A stretch of 64,000 nt of DNA from Eubacteriaceae bacterium (GCA_902362435.1 CABIWW010000002.1:191511-255510), one strand, 5' to 3'; numbered from the stretch's first letter, positions 28,132-38,304 are shown. The notes: generated by a model not told the origin, from the sequence alone. Translations and numbers: made by a program.

Positions 28132-29700
28132 CTAGCTGACGACTCGTTCAAGCCGCTTGAGCGCCAGCGCCATCGTGAGCCCCGGGATTATGCGGTTGCC
28201 CGTGATTTCCACACCGAGCATCTCATTGATCTTCTTGAGCCTGTACTGCACCGTGTTCGTATGGATACCCATGAATTCCGCAGTCTTGCTGCTGTTCATG
28301 CCTGCGTCCAGCACGAAAGTCTCGAGCGTGTCGAGCAGCTGCCTGCTCTTGTTCTCGCTCGCTTCCTTGAACGGCTCGAGCAGCTCTATGTAGTTTTTCT
28401 TTACAAAGCCGCCCTGTATCTGGATGTTTATGCAGTTGCTGACAAGCGTGAGCTCATACTTCGTGAACACTCGCTTGTACGGGAAAACGTTCTGCACGAA
28501 CGACCAGCTCTCGCTTATGAGCCTGTACGCGTCACCTGCGCCTTCTATCCCGTTCAGGCCTGTGACGTGGAATATCCTCGCCTTTTTGTTGCCTTTTAGT
28601 TTGTTGAAAAGCTGCACGCAGCTGTTCTTGCTTGTCGAGTTCGCGCCGTCTTCATCGAATGTCAGTATCATGCCGTAGGTCTCGTCGCCTTCGGTGATCT
28701 TCATGATGTTCAGGTCTTCTTCTTTTTCAAATTCTGCAAAGACCTGGCTCTCTATGTCGTAGCCGATGCCTTTGGAGAAAAATACGCTCAGGATATCATC
28801 GCCGCTGATCTTCGCCTCGTCCTTGAGTGTATAGGCCAGGCTCTTGTTTCCTCTTATCAGCGCCTTGATGAACTCCGCTTTCGCATCTCGCTCAGGTGTG
28901 TATTTCCACATGCCCATCGCCAGCTCGATGATCTCGGCAAGCTTCGTTATCTCGCCTGCGGTATACGAGTCCTCGTTGTCCACGATGAACATGTAATATT
29001 TCTCATTGTTTATCGTTACCGGTCCCCAGTATGTCAGTACACCGTTCACGTCGATCATCGTATAGACCTTGGAGTTGCTCTCCACGTTGCGCTCCTTGCC
29101 GAGCTTGATCGCATCCGATATCGTCGCCTTGTGTCTCGTCTCCACCGTGAGGATCGGGTTGAAATCCTCGCTGAGTATTATCAGCTGGAAATCGTTGTTT
29201 ATCGCGGCTTCTCTCACCGCCGACTGGAAATTGCTGTGCTTTTCAAAATTGAGAAGGTGGAACACGGTGTTGTTTATCAGGCTGTTGCTGAAATTATCGC
29301 CGTAGAGGACCTTGTCCATCACCTCTGTGATCGCATCGACATACTCCGCGTCTGCCGGCATTAAAATGAGAGGCATCAGCTCTCGCTCTGCTGCCTCTAT
29401 CACTTTTTCATCCAGTTTCCCCATGGCACGTCCCACATAATAGACCGCCAGTGCGGCGCATCCGCGTCTTGAAACCGCACGGATCAGCTCGCACTGCCTG
29501 TCGATATCGTCTTTTATGCCGAGGAATCCCGTCAGCAATATTTCGGTTTTATCCGGTTTATAAAATTTAAGGTCTGCGCTGTCACAGGCATCAAGGACTG
29601 ATACAGCCTTGACATCATTAGTCAGATTTATCTTGCCCGCGACTACCTCTGCTCCTCTGAAAGCGTCCAGATCCAGACAGTCTGCAACTGTAACTCTCAT
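28132..29700 (-). CDS. PucR-family transcriptional regulator
   Basis: A 522-residue regulator with an N-terminal PucR domain (VTVADCLDLDAFRGAEVVAG), a central GGDEF-like segment, and a C-terminal PucR-type helix-turn-helix (FVLDAGMNSSKTAEFMGIHTNTVQYRLKKI). Such proteins often control purine, amino acid or proline use. The start codon overlaps the ftsH stop by one base (TAATG), so it is co-translated with ftsH. This position, interrupting the spoIIE-ftsH-coaX order, is unusual. No effector is predictable. Confidence 0.9.
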   Translation of the reverse strand: MRVTVADCLDLDAFRGAEVVAGKINLTNDVKAVSVLDACDSADLKFYKPDKTEILLTGFLGIKDDIDRQCELIRAVSRRGCAALAVYYVGRAMGKLDEKVIEAAERELMPLILMPADAEYVDAITEVMDKVLYGDNFSNSLINNTVFHLLNFEKHSNFQSAVREAAINNDFQLIILSEDFNPILTVETRHKATISDAIKLGKERNVESNSKVYTMIDVNGVLTYWGPVTINNEKYYMFIVDNEDSYTAGEITKLAEIIELAMGMWKYTPERDAKAEFIKALIRGNKSLAYTLKDEAKISGDDILSVFFSKGIGYDIESQVFAEFEKEEDLNIMKITEGDETYGMILTFDEDGANSTSKNSCVQLFNKLKGNKKARIFHVTGLNGIEGAGDAYRLISESWSFVQNVFPYKRVFTKYELTLVSNCINIQIQGGFVKKNYIELLEPFKEASENKSRQLLDTLETFVLDAGMNSSKTAEFMGIHTNTVQYRLKKINEMLGVEITGNRIIPGLTMALALKRLERVVS

Positions 29701-32057
29701 TATTCGTCCTTCTTCCTGTTTTCATCATCCGAATCAGATCCGTCATCGTCTGCGAACACATCAAGACTGTCCTCATCGTCTGCATCATCATCGTCTGCAT
29801 CGACCTCAGAATCGTCGTCATCGTCCGCATTGAGATAATCTGTATCGTAAACTGCCAGCTCTTCTTCGCTAGGCATGTCGTCATCGCCGGCTGCATTTTC
29901 AAAGTCGTCGTCCGAAGCGAACTCCCCGTGCACTTCAGGCTGCTCCGGAGTCTCGAAATCATCGTCCTCTGGCATATCTCCGTCAGGCACGCTGTCGCCC
30001 GGCTTTGACAGATTCGTCGGGTTGAACGGCTCGGCAGTCTTAGTCTCTTCATTGTAGATCATGATGCTCGGCTTGAACTTCGAATTCTTTGTCTGTTCCT
30101 CAAGAGCTCTTGCCGCTTCTTCAAGTCTCTGCTTCTCGAGCTCCGCCTCTTTCTTGCGCTTTCTCGCAGACTGAGCTGCCTCTTTCTCGTTTCTGGCCTT
30201 TTTCTTCTCCAGTTCGATCCTGAGTTCTTCCGCGAGCTCTTCCGGAGTAACGTCGCCGTCATACAGTCTCTCAAACTGCTGGTTGTCGAGTGTTTCGACT
30301 GCAAGCAGTCCTTCTGCCACGGCTGTCAGCTGTTCCATGTGCTCGCTGAGTATCGTCTTCGCAGCCTCGTATGCTTCTTCGATGATCGCCTTCACTTCCT
30401 CGTCTATCTCCGAAGCAGTCTCCTCTGAGTAGTTCTGTCTCGTCGAAAAATCCTTTCCGAGGAACACTTCGTCGGATGAGCTGTAGTTCACAGGGCCCAG
30501 CTTCTCGCTGAATCCGTACTTTGTGACCATTTCTTTCGCGATATCCGTAGCTCTCTGGATGTCGTTGCTCGCACCCGTGCTCACATCGTCGAGCGTGAGC
30601 ATTTCCGCAACACGACCGCCGAGGAGATGGATGATCTGCTCTCTCATCGTTTCTTTTGTTCCGTAGTATTTGTCTTCCTTAGGCAGGATCATCGTGAATC
30701 CGCCTGCTCTGCCTCTAGGTATTATCGTGATCTGATGAACAGGGTCTGTCTTAGGCAGCACATGCGCCACCACAGCGTGGCCGGCTTCGTGATATGCCGT
30801 GAGCTTTCGCTCTTCTTCGCTGATGACTCTGCTCTTCTTTTCCGGACCTGCGATGACCTTGGTTATAGCTTCCTCGATCTCGTCCATCCTTATCTTCATG
30901 CCGTTTCTTCTCGCAGCAAGCAGCGCCGCTTCATTGAGCATGTTCTCTATATCCGCAGGGGAAAATCCCGGCGTTCTTCTTGCGAGCACCTTCGGATCCA
31001 CGCCTTCTGCAAGAGGCTTGTTTCTCGAATGCACTCTGAATATCTCTTCTCTGCCCTTGATATCAGGGATCCCTATCACTATCTGCCTGTCGAATCTGCC
31101 TGGTCTCAGCAATGCAGGGTCGAGAACGTCAGGTCTGTTGGTTGCCGCGAGGATGATGATACCTGCGTTTTCCGCGAAACCGTCCATCTCTACCAGCAGC
31201 TGGTTCAGCGTCTGTTCTCTTTCGTCGTGACCGCCGCCGAGGCCTGCGCCTCTCTTACGTCCAACCGCATCAATCTCGTCGATAAAAACGATGCACGGTG
31301 CGTTTTTCTTTGCCTGTTCGAACAGGTCTCTGACTCTGGACGCACCTACACCTACGAACATTTCCACGAAGTCCGAACCGCTTATCGTAAAGAACGGCAC
31401 TCCTGCTTCTCCGGCTGTCGCTCTGGAGATATAGGTCTTACCTGTTCCCGGAGGGCCTACGAGCAGTATACCCTTAGGTATCCTTGCACCCAGATTGTTG
31501 TATTTGGCAGGATGCTTCAGGAAGTCTACTATTTCTTCAAGTTCTTCCTTTTCCTCCTCAAGTCCTGCAACGTCCTTGAATGTTATCTTCTTGAGGTCAC
31601 CGTCTTTCTGAAGCTTGGCGCGGCTCTTGCCGAACGACATCGCCTTGCCTCCGCCTCCGCTCTGATTCATGATAAGTATGAAGAATACGACCATGATGCC
31701 GATCATTATGAGTGTCGGCAGCAGGCTGAGCCAGATGGACTCCTTCTTCGGCTCGTCACTCTCGAGTTTTAGCTTGCCCGAATCCACCTGCGGCATTATA
31801 TATGAATCGTATATATAGCTCAGATCGACCGCGCTGTTCACATAAGCATATACTTTGTCTCCTGATTTGAGTTTTGCAGTGAGCTTTGTCTCCGTCACGT
31901 TGATGTTCTCGACTTCATCTTCCTTCAGGTACTTGATCATCGTGGAAGTCTTTACTTCTTTCTGATCCTCCTTGGTCCCACTGTTGTAAAACCAGACCAT
32001 TGCCAGCACGAGCCCGAATATGACCGCATAAATTCCAATATTTTTAGCCCTTTTCAA
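29700..32057 (-). CDS. ftsH: ATP-dependent zinc metalloprotease FtsH with long acidic tail
   Basis: A 785-residue membrane protease. Two N-terminal membrane helices flank an extracytoplasmic domain; then come Walker [20 protein letters not shown], the second region of homology [20 protein letters not shown] and zinc motif HEAGH. The start is TTG at 32057, with GGGAGG seven bases upstream, giving [12 protein letters not shown]. The C-terminal region of about 180 residues is rich in Asp and Glu and ends in runs of Asp, longer and more acidic than in typical FtsH (about 640 residues). Confidence 0.96.
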   Translation of the reverse strand: MKRAKNIGIYAVIFGLVLAMVWFYNSGTKEDQKEVKTSTMIKYLKEDEVENINVTETKLTAKLKSGDKVYAYVNSAVDLSYIYDSYIMPQVDSGKLKLESDEPKKESIWLSLLPTLIMIGIMVVFFILIMNQSGGGGKAMSFGKSRAKLQKDGDLKKITFKDVAGLEEEKEELEEIVDFLKHPAKYNNLGARIPKGILLVGPPGTGKTYISRATAGEAGVPFFTISGSDFVEMFVGVGASRVRDLFEQAKKNAPCIVFIDEIDAVGRKRGAGLGGGHDEREQTLNQLLVEMDGFAENAGIIILAATNRPDVLDPALLRPGRFDRQIVIGIPDIKGREEIFRVHSRNKPLAEGVDPKVLARRTPGFSPADIENMLNEAALLAARRNGMKIRMDEIEEAITKVIAGPEKKSRVISEEERKLTAYHEAGHAVVAHVLPKTDPVHQITIIPRGRAGGFTMILPKEDKYYGTKETMREQIIHLLGGRVAEMLTLDDVSTGASNDIQRATDIAKEMVTKYGFSEKLGPVNYSSSDEVFLGKDFSTRQNYSEETASEIDEEVKAIIEEAYEAAKTILSEHMEQLTAVAEGLLAVETLDNQQFERLYDGDVTPEELAEELRIELEKKKARNEKEAAQSARKRKKEAELEKQRLEEAARALEEQTKNSKFKPSIMIYNEETKTAEPFNPTNLSKPGDSVPDGDMPEDDDFETPEQPEVHGEFASDDDFENAAGDDDMPSEEELAVYDTDYLNADDDDDSEVDADDDDADDEDSLDVFADDDGSDSDDENRKKDE

Positions 32058-32191
32058 TTTATATCCTCCCGGTAATGTTTTGTCAGCTGATTTTTTGGTT
32101 ATTATATACAAAGTTATCGTTTTATTTTATCATGTAAACCAAGTATCAGCAATAGAAGCCGCTGCTTTTTTCAGATAATTTCACATAAAAT

Positions 32192-33271
32192 TCAATCTCT
32201 GAAAAACATCACTTTCCCTTTCTCGACCTTGAGTCTGTAGCAGTGCGGGAATTGTACTGTTTTTGGTCCCTGTTTCTTTGATATTATCGCGTCTGCGGAC
32301 TTTATGCGTTCTTCTGAGATATCTTTTTCGAGGCCGATCTGCGCGAACGCTTTCATGATAAGCCTGTGCCTTATGGCCGGATGGGCAGCCGCGAGTTTTT
32401 CTCTGTCCATCACTATCATGCCTGCAGACACCGACACGCTTTCCATAAAACCCTGCACGTCGCCTGCCGGCACGCTTTCCGCGAATTCCCTGTATGCCAG
32501 CTCCGTCTGCTGCCACAGATAGTCCTTGTCTTCCGACGCGATGCGGCCCAGGCGCACCAGGCTCGCCTTTATATTTTCATTATACTCACTTTCGAGCATA
32601 GGTATAAGCTCGAGTCTGATCTTGTTCCTGGCGTATATCGCTTCGCTGTTGGTGTGGTCGATCACCGGGCCGAGCCCGTTGTTCTCGCAGTATTCCTCGA
32701 TCGCTGCCCGGTCCACATCCAGGATCGGCCTGATCACCGAAAATCCGCGCTCTTTTCGCTCGTATGCGATGCCAGCCAGCCCGTCGGTGCCGGTGCCTCT
32801 GAGCAGACGGAAAAGTATGGTCTCCGCCTGATCGCCGGTGTTGTGCGCGACTGCGATCTTTACACTGCTGCGCGCCGTTTCTTCATCAAGACCCTCTGCC
32901 TGAAGCTCTGCCGCAATCTTTTCCGCGGTCTCATGGAAAGCGTCGTACCGCGCGATCCTGCCGGCATCCTCACTCGTCGTGGAAAGCTCGCGTGCCATCT
33001 CTCTGCAGTCGACTGTGAAAACGCTGCACTTCACGCCCATTTTCTCACAGAGCTGTTCTGCGTACTTCTGGTCGCGTTCTGCGGCGCCGGGCCTCAGCTT
33101 GTGGTTTATGTGCACCGGGTGCACCGTTATGCCAAGCTGCCCGCTCAGCGTCATCAGCACATGAAAAAGGCATACCGAATCAGGACCGCCCGACAGTCCC
33201 AGTACGATATGCTGCTTTCGCTGTATCAAATCATGTTCATTTATGGTTTTTCTGACTTGCTCGATCAACAT
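32192..33271 (-). CDS. tilS: tRNA(Ile)-lysidine synthase
   Basis: A 359-residue N-type ATP pyrophosphatase that converts C34 of tRNA-Ile2 to lysidine. It carries the PP-loop SGGPDS, HINHKLRPGA and AHNTGDQAETILFRLLRGTG. The usual length is about 430-470, and the C-terminal domain here is short. The neighbour order spoIIE-tilS-ftsH matches Bacillus, but the hpt gene usually between tilS and ftsH is absent. Confidence 0.93.
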   Translation of the reverse strand: MLIEQVRKTINEHDLIQRKQHIVLGLSGGPDSVCLFHVLMTLSGQLGITVHPVHINHKLRPGAAERDQKYAEQLCEKMGVKCSVFTVDCREMARELSTTSEDAGRIARYDAFHETAEKIAAELQAEGLDEETARSSVKIAVAHNTGDQAETILFRLLRGTGTDGLAGIAYERKERGFSVIRPILDVDRAAIEEYCENNGLGPVIDHTNSEAIYARNKIRLELIPMLESEYNENIKASLVRLGRIASEDKDYLWQQTELAYREFAESVPAGDVQGFMESVSVSAGMIVMDREKLAAAHPAIRHRLIMKAFAQIGLEKDISEERIKSADAIISKKQGPKTVQFPHCYRLKVEKGKVMFFRD

Positions 33272-33505
33272 CTTTATCTGTCACAAAACTCCTTGTTATT
33301 ATTATCCTATACATTTGCATGGATTTACCATCATTGTACCACAAATAGCGGTTTCCAGCCACCGGTAAATGGGTGCTGGCAGCGGCCTGCAAAATGGGCG
33401 CAAGCGGCGTGCCGGGCGGCCGCAGCAGAACTGACGAATGGCATTGAATCCCAGGCGCGATTTGGCACTCCTGCGCATGCAAGCATGCCGACGAGTCTCC
33501 CGGCG

Positions 33506-35749
33506 TCAGCTGATATGCGCTGCGAGCACCGTCAGATCGTCGCGCTCCCGCCCTATATAACTGTCCGCCGCCTGATCGATCAGCAGCATGCTCATCATTT
33601 CGGGATCAGCCGAGCGCACCTTCGCCACGGTGCTTTTGAGGGTGTCGATAAACGTATCGCGGCCCGTGCTCCCGGCTGTCCCTCCGTCGCTGACCCCATC
33701 CGACATCATGATGATCCAGTCGTCTTTTTTCAGCTCGGTTTCCATGTATCGTATCTTCAGCCCGTTCACTATCCCGAGCGGTACCGCGGAAAGCTTCACT
33801 TCCTCGACCGTTTCACGGTGCCGTATCAGTGTCGGAGCTGCTCCTATCTTGTAAAATTTCACTTTTCCGCTTATCCGGTCTATTATGGCCAGATCCACGG
33901 TGGCATATGATTCTTCGTCGTCTTTCATCAGCATCACGGTATTTATCATCTTGAGCGCAAGGTCCGGCGTGACCCCGGCCCTGAGCAGCGAGATCAGCGT
34001 CTTCGTCACCAGCAGGCTTTCCGCAGCCGCCTTCTTGCCCTTTCCCATGCCGTCGCTGACGACCATGACGGTCCGCCCGTCGCCTATGTCCTGCCAGCCG
34101 CAGCAGTCGCCGTTTATCGTTCCCGAGGCTGCATACTGCGACGCCGAAATGTCCACCGCCAGCTTTTCACGCCTCGATTTCGCCCGGCTTCCGATGCTGC
34201 TGTGGCTGCTTCGGGCTGCGCCGGGACGGCGGCTTATCCTGTATCTCACGTCATCCATTATCTGTTTCGTCATGTGGAACTGGCTGGCCAGCGCTGAACG
34301 GCTGTCCACGTAGGTCGCGTAAAGCTCTGCAAGTTCCTGCATGTCATCTGATTTGCTCTGCAAAAGCGCAGCTGTCCTGAATGCCGAAGTTTCCCCGGCG
34401 TCCGCAGGGTTCCCTTCTATCGCCGCGATCAGCCGCTTTACAGCAGGTCTGAATTTCCAGCTTACCACCGCAAAAAGCGCTGCCGCGACGAAAAGGCAGT
34501 AGCCGTCGACTCCCAGTACTGTGCCGCTTTCCATGAATCCCATAGTCCAGCACACCGCTATGAACGCTGCTGTACGGATAAAAATGCCTAAACGCTTTAC
34601 AAAAACTGCGGCGGCAGCTCCAATCACAGCAGTCGCCAGCAGGCCCCACTGGCCCTGCCCAATTAGTGCCGCCCAGACGCCTCCCGTCGCAATCACGATG
34701 AATGGAGCGCCCGCGCTGCTGCTGTCGAGTGCGGTCATCGCCATGAAAAGGATCAGCGGCCATGCGAGGAAGCTCAGACCGGCGCCGTTCAGGATCATGA
34801 GCACAGCAGATATCAATGCTGCTATGCGCAGCTCTTTTTCATATTTTCCGTCGGCCAGAAGAGTCATGTGGCGGGAAATCCAGTCGCCGTATGATCCTGC
34901 GCTTTGTGAAGCCGGATTTTGTAAAGTCGAAACGCGCGAGTCTGCATAACCTATAGCCGAGGCATCCAAATCGGCTCCGCTTATGTTCGGATCATTAAAA
35001 CCAACATTGCCTATATGCGAAGCTTTGACATTTGCATTGTTTATATGCGAAGTGCCGAAATCCGCATTGTTTATATGCGAAACATCGGCGTCCGCATCGT
35101 TTATATACGATACGCTATTGCGCGTACTGCCACCTTGCTGCACACTGTGTGATGCGCCCCTATTCTGCCGATCTGAACCGTATGATGCAAAATCGTGCCG
35201 GACCGACCCGCGCGATACCGTGACGTTTTCTGCTTCCGAAACAACCGGCCACAACTCTCCGACTATGCTGCAGATCACGTCCGCGATGATCACGATCGCA
35301 AATATCAGCGCTCCGTACACCAGCAGTTTTTCCGGACTGATCTTGTAGACTGTCGACGTCGCGACCCGGCTCAGGCTGACGCACACGATGCCGGCCGATG
35401 CTGCGATCAGGCCGACCTGCCAGACTCTGAAACGCACTTTTCCCGCGACCGGGAAGAACAGCGCGCATACCAGCACCGCCGCCATGTCGCCCCACGGATC
35501 GTAGCCTTTCATAAGGTACGGAGCGATCGCTGCTGCAGCCGGCACCGCTATCAATGCATTCAGCGGTTTCCTCGCAGCAAGATAAGCAGTCAGCGCCACC
35601 GCAGCCGGAAAATATCCATCCATCACTGTGCCATGGCTCACAACGAGCGCGAATGCCAGGATCGCCAGCCCCCGAGCCAGCCTCGTCCTGATTTTCGTCC
35701 GATTCTTTTTAGTAAAATCAAAAGCTCTTGCTTTAGTCGTGTTTTCCAT
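33506..35749 (-). CDS. spoIIE: stage II sporulation protein E, with pentapeptide-repeat insertion
   Basis: A 747-residue serine phosphatase that activates sigma-F in the forespore. The N-terminal part has about ten hydrophobic helices in two blocks, the C-terminal part is a PP2C phosphatase (CCGWQDIGDGRTVMVVSDGMGKGKKAAAES, MMSDGVSDGG). Between the two membrane blocks, at residues 214-273, lies a 60-residue pentapeptide-repeat segment, not usual in SpoIIE. Start 35749 has GGAG seven bases upstream. Presence of spoIIE implies a spore-former. Confidence 0.93.
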   Translation of the reverse strand: MENTTKARAFDFTKKNRTKIRTRLARGLAILAFALVVSHGTVMDGYFPAAVALTAYLAARKPLNALIAVPAAAAIAPYLMKGYDPWGDMAAVLVCALFFPVAGKVRFRVWQVGLIAASAGIVCVSLSRVATSTVYKISPEKLLVYGALIFAIVIIADVICSIVGELWPVVSEAENVTVSRGSVRHDFASYGSDRQNRGASHSVQQGGSTRNSVSYINDADADVSHINNADFGTSHINNANVKASHIGNVGFNDPNISGADLDASAIGYADSRVSTLQNPASQSAGSYGDWISRHMTLLADGKYEKELRIAALISAVLMILNGAGLSFLAWPLILFMAMTALDSSSAGAPFIVIATGGVWAALIGQGQWGLLATAVIGAAAAVFVKRLGIFIRTAAFIAVCWTMGFMESGTVLGVDGYCLFVAAALFAVVSWKFRPAVKRLIAAIEGNPADAGETSAFRTAALLQSKSDDMQELAELYATYVDSRSALASQFHMTKQIMDDVRYRISRRPGAARSSHSSIGSRAKSRREKLAVDISASQYAASGTINGDCCGWQDIGDGRTVMVVSDGMGKGKKAAAESLLVTKTLISLLRAGVTPDLALKMINTVMLMKDDEESYATVDLAIIDRISGKVKFYKIGAAPTLIRHRETVEEVKLSAVPLGIVNGLKIRYMETELKKDDWIIMMSDGVSDGGTAGSTGRDTFIDTLKSTVAKVRSADPEMMSMLLIDQAADSYIGRERDDLTVLAAHIS
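34931..35110 (-). repeat. six 30-bp repeats encoding a pentapeptide-repeat segment in SpoIIE
   Basis: Six decapeptide units such as SHINNADFGT, SHINNANVKA and SAIGYADSRV, exactly 60 residues. The central residue of each pentad is hydrophobic (I, F, I, V, I, F, I, L), fitting a right-handed quadrilateral beta-helix. The middle DNA units are the most alike, which suggests recent tandem expansion. Confidence 0.8.
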
Positions 35750-35777
35750 AAAAAATCTCCATTCCCAATACAGGTGC

Positions 35778-35812
35778 ATTATACAGCCTGTCCCTCATCG
35801 AAATTTGTCAAA
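35778..35812 (-). promoter_or_regulatory. spoIIE promoter with 22-base spacer and a Spo0A box
   Basis: Minus-strand TTGACA and TATAAT are separated by 22 bases rather than 17. The plus-strand TTTGTCAAA at 35804-35812 matches the 0A box and overlaps the -35. B. subtilis spoIIE has the same architecture, activated by Spo0A-P. Confidence 0.75.
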
Positions 35813-35865
35813 ACCCCTGTTTGAGGGTGAAGGTTTGGTGATTTTTTGTTGTTTTGGCGGAATCG

Positions 35866-36042
35866 AGTATAAAAGCTATGACTGCAGGAGTGCTGTAAAA
35901 CTTATGATCTGCTGCCTGATCGGAAAAATGATCAAAAAACAGGGTTTATGGAGGCAAGGTTTATACTCGTATCTGATCGCGTGAGATAGATAGGTATAAA
36001 CTTCTTCTGCATATCAGGCAGCAGATCAGATTCTTTTATACT
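35866..36042. repeat. three nested inverted repeats
   Basis: Outer arms AGTATAAAAG/CTTTTATACT (35866-35875, 36033-36042), middle 16-bp arms (35905-35920, 36013-36028) and inner GTTTATAC/GTATAAAC (35959-35966, 35994-36001) are all perfect and nested. Further TTTATAC copies occur at 36140. The region lies between divergent spoIIE and the gene at 36354 and codes for nothing recognisable. Confidence 0.7.
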
Positions 36043-36266
36043 TATTATCAATAAACTGCATAGATTTTACTAAAATATCGTATTTCGAAGCCTCTATGGG
36101 CGGCAGTTTACAATCTTCCGCATATATGCGACCGGAGCTTTTATACCTAAATACAAGAAAACCGTATGACATTACTAAAAACGCAGCTTTCAGGTATGCC
36201 TGCGCTTTTCATACTGATAGCAATCTGGGGCAGATAAATAAAAGTAAATTTTTTCCATCAGTTCCA

Positions 36267-36295
36267 TTGACAACGTGTGTAATAAATGTTAAATT
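36267..36295 (+). promoter_or_regulatory. promoter of the nuclease-fold gene
   Basis: TTGACA (36267-36272), 17 bases, TAAATT (36290-36295), about 50 bases before the start codon. Confidence 0.6.
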
Positions 36296-36353
36296 GTGTA
36301 AAATACCCCGCGCCACTGCTATTCCCTGCACCGCCACTCAAAAGGAGATGATC

Positions 36354-37256
36354 ATGGATTATATCGAAGCAACAAAAAACGATTTAAAGGTAGAGAAAGA
36401 ATTGATCGAGCTGTATGAAGATTTGCTGAAATCGCTTCCTGAGGGTCGTCTTGTGACCAAGCTTGTATATGGCCGCCGCTATTATTACCGCATCATGCCG
36501 GGGACGCAGAAGCAGGTGTACATAAGCGTGCGCAACCTCCATCTGATCCAGGCATTGAAAAAGCGAAAATATATGGAGACGGCGCTGAAGATCCTGAAAG
36601 AAAATGTAAAAGTCCAGGAAAGGCTGATAAAAAAATACGCGCCTTACGGCGATAAAGATATACTTTCTAAGATCGGTAAGGGATACCAGCCCGAGACGGC
36701 CAATGCAGATAATGTACCGATATACAAAAGCCGATATCGTCAGAGCAGCTATGACAGTCAGCATAGTCGGGCCGACGGCAATAGAGAACACTATCAAAAC
36801 CATCTGTCTGGCGATGCACCCCATGATAGTCGGGATAACTGGATCGGCGGCACAATCGGTCAATCTTCTCTGGATTTCAAGGCAGATGCGCTGATACACA
36901 GAACTTCGTTCGGACTTATGGTGCGTTCTAAATCCGAGGCCATAATCTCAGAATTCCTTAACAAGAACGGAATAAAATTCGCATATGAAGAGCCGCTTTA
37001 TCTGCACGATGCTGATGGCAGAACGACCGTAAGATATCCTGATTTTACGCTGTACCTTGCCAACGGAAGGATCATCTACTGGGAACACCTCGGCATGCTC
37101 AAGGATGAAAGCTACCGCAAAGCCGTATGGAAAAAATTCGCGCTTTATTATTCAAATGATATCGTGCCGGGATCAAATCTAATCATAACGTGTGACAGCA
37201 GTACCGGAGGCATAGATATCGCAGCGATACTGCAGATTATCGGGTCGTTGAAATAA
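36354..37256 (+). CDS. hypothetical protein with PD-(D/E)XK nuclease-like C-terminus
   Basis: A 300-residue protein. The first 120 residues are charged and helical, probably coiled (MDYIEATKNDLKVEKELIEL). The C-terminal part has VRSKSEAIISEFLNKNGIKF, then YPDFTLYL and IYWEHLGML, a spacing of E, PDF and WEH that fits a PD-(D/E)XK restriction-like fold. Start 36354 follows AAAGGAG. It is a single gene between spoIIE and tatD. Biological role unknown; DNA cleavage or repair is inference. Confidence 0.65.
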   Translation: MDYIEATKNDLKVEKELIELYEDLLKSLPEGRLVTKLVYGRRYYYRIMPGTQKQVYISVRNLHLIQALKKRKYMETALKILKENVKVQERLIKKYAPYGDKDILSKIGKGYQPETANADNVPIYKSRYRQSSYDSQHSRADGNREHYQNHLSGDAPHDSRDNWIGGTIGQSSLDFKADALIHRTSFGLMVRSKSEAIISEFLNKNGIKFAYEEPLYLHDADGRTTVRYPDFTLYLANGRIIYWEHLGMLKDESYRKAVWKKFALYYSNDIVPGSNLIITCDSSTGGIDIAAILQIIGSLK

Positions 37257-37455
37257 AGTCAACGAGCATAAGCATGACACCTGGCGATCGACAAGGTTAG
37301 CGACCGATCGTGCGGGCGCAAGAGCGACCGTGATTCCTGGCGCTCGCCAAAGCGAACAGGCACCAAGGCAACTGCCGAGACTCCCAACTTGCTCAGGCAG
37401 CCGACCGGGCGACTGCTCATGCTGCCCGGCTTTCGATTCACCCCGCCTTATCCCG

Positions 37456-38304
37456 TTACTCGGTTATCCCATAAAAGCGCATCGCGTTTTCCTTTGTTTT
37501 CGCTGCGACTTCTTCCAGGCTAAGACCTTTGATCTCTGCGACTTTTCTCGCGGTATACTCCACCTTGGAAGGATCATTTTTCTTGCCGCGGAAAGGCTCC
37601 GGCGTCAGATACGGTGAGTCCGTCTCGACAAGCAGGAAATCCAGCGGCAGCTCTGCCACTACGCCTACGGTCTTCCTGTTGTTTTTGTATGTCACCGGGC
37701 CGGCGATCGAGATCGTGGCACCGAGCTTCACGTACTGGCTGCCGAGCTCGGCACTTCCCGAAAAGCAGTGCAGGAGCACGCGTGCATCTTTGCATGTGCC
37801 TGGCTGCTTAGACACATATCCGGTCGTATCCGGTCTTTCCGGGAACCAGCTTTTTCGCTCGTCGGAAAATGCGCCTTCTTCCTTTAAAATATCGAGCACT
37901 TCCTGATCGGCTTCTCTCGAGTGGATCGCGATCGGCATTTTCAGCTCGTTCGCCAGGCGGATCTGCCTCCTGAACCATTCGCGCTGAACGTCGCGCGGCG
38001 AATGATCGTAATGAAAATCAAGGCCGATCTCGCCGATAGCCATTACTTTTTTCTTTTTTGCCAGGCCTTTTATCAGCGCCAGCTGCATGTCATCCATGCT
38101 GTCAGTGTCGTGAGGATGACAGCCCACCGCGGCATAGCACCACGGATATTTCGCTGCATGATCGACCGCGAGCTTCGAGCTCGGCAGATCAAAACCGATA
38201 TCCATCACATAATCGAGTTCCGAGTCTTCAATGGCTCTGACCATCGCCGCTCTGGCTTCATCCGACATCTCATTGTTCAAATGTGCGTGTGAATCAAAAA
38301 ACAT
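37456..38304 (-). CDS. tatD: TatD-family metal-dependent hydrolase
   Basis: A 282-residue deoxyribonuclease-like amidohydrolase-fold protein. FFDSHAHLNNE gives the metal histidines, GEIGLDFHYDHSPRDVQ the bridging residue, AIHSREAD and LVETDSPYL follow. It contains an insertion of about 25 residues around residues 150-175 (ERKSWFPERPDTTGYVSK). Downstream of metG on the same strand, as in many Firmicutes. Confidence 0.93.
   Translation of the reverse strand: MFFDSHAHLNNEMSDEARAAMVRAIEDSELDYVMDIGFDLPSSKLAVDHAAKYPWCYAAVGCHPHDTDSMDDMQLALIKGLAKKKKVMAIGEIGLDFHYDHSPRDVQREWFRRQIRLANELKMPIAIHSREADQEVLDILKEEGAFSDERKSWFPERPDTTGYVSKQPGTCKDARVLLHCFSGSAELGSQYVKLGATISIAGPVTYKNNRKTVGVVAELPLDFLLVETDSPYLTPEPFRGKKNDPSKVEYTARKVAEIKGLSLEEVAAKTKENAMRFYGITE

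Noticed and set aside
32366..33910. Long open frame of 514 codons on the plus strand
   Set aside because: It lies antisense to tilS and spoIIE, has no recognisable domain, and arises from codon bias on the opposite strand.
36096..36353. N-terminal extension of the nuclease-fold gene
   Set aside because: The extension has no Shine-Dalgarno, covers the promoter and lacks similarity; the start at 36354 has AAAGGAG.
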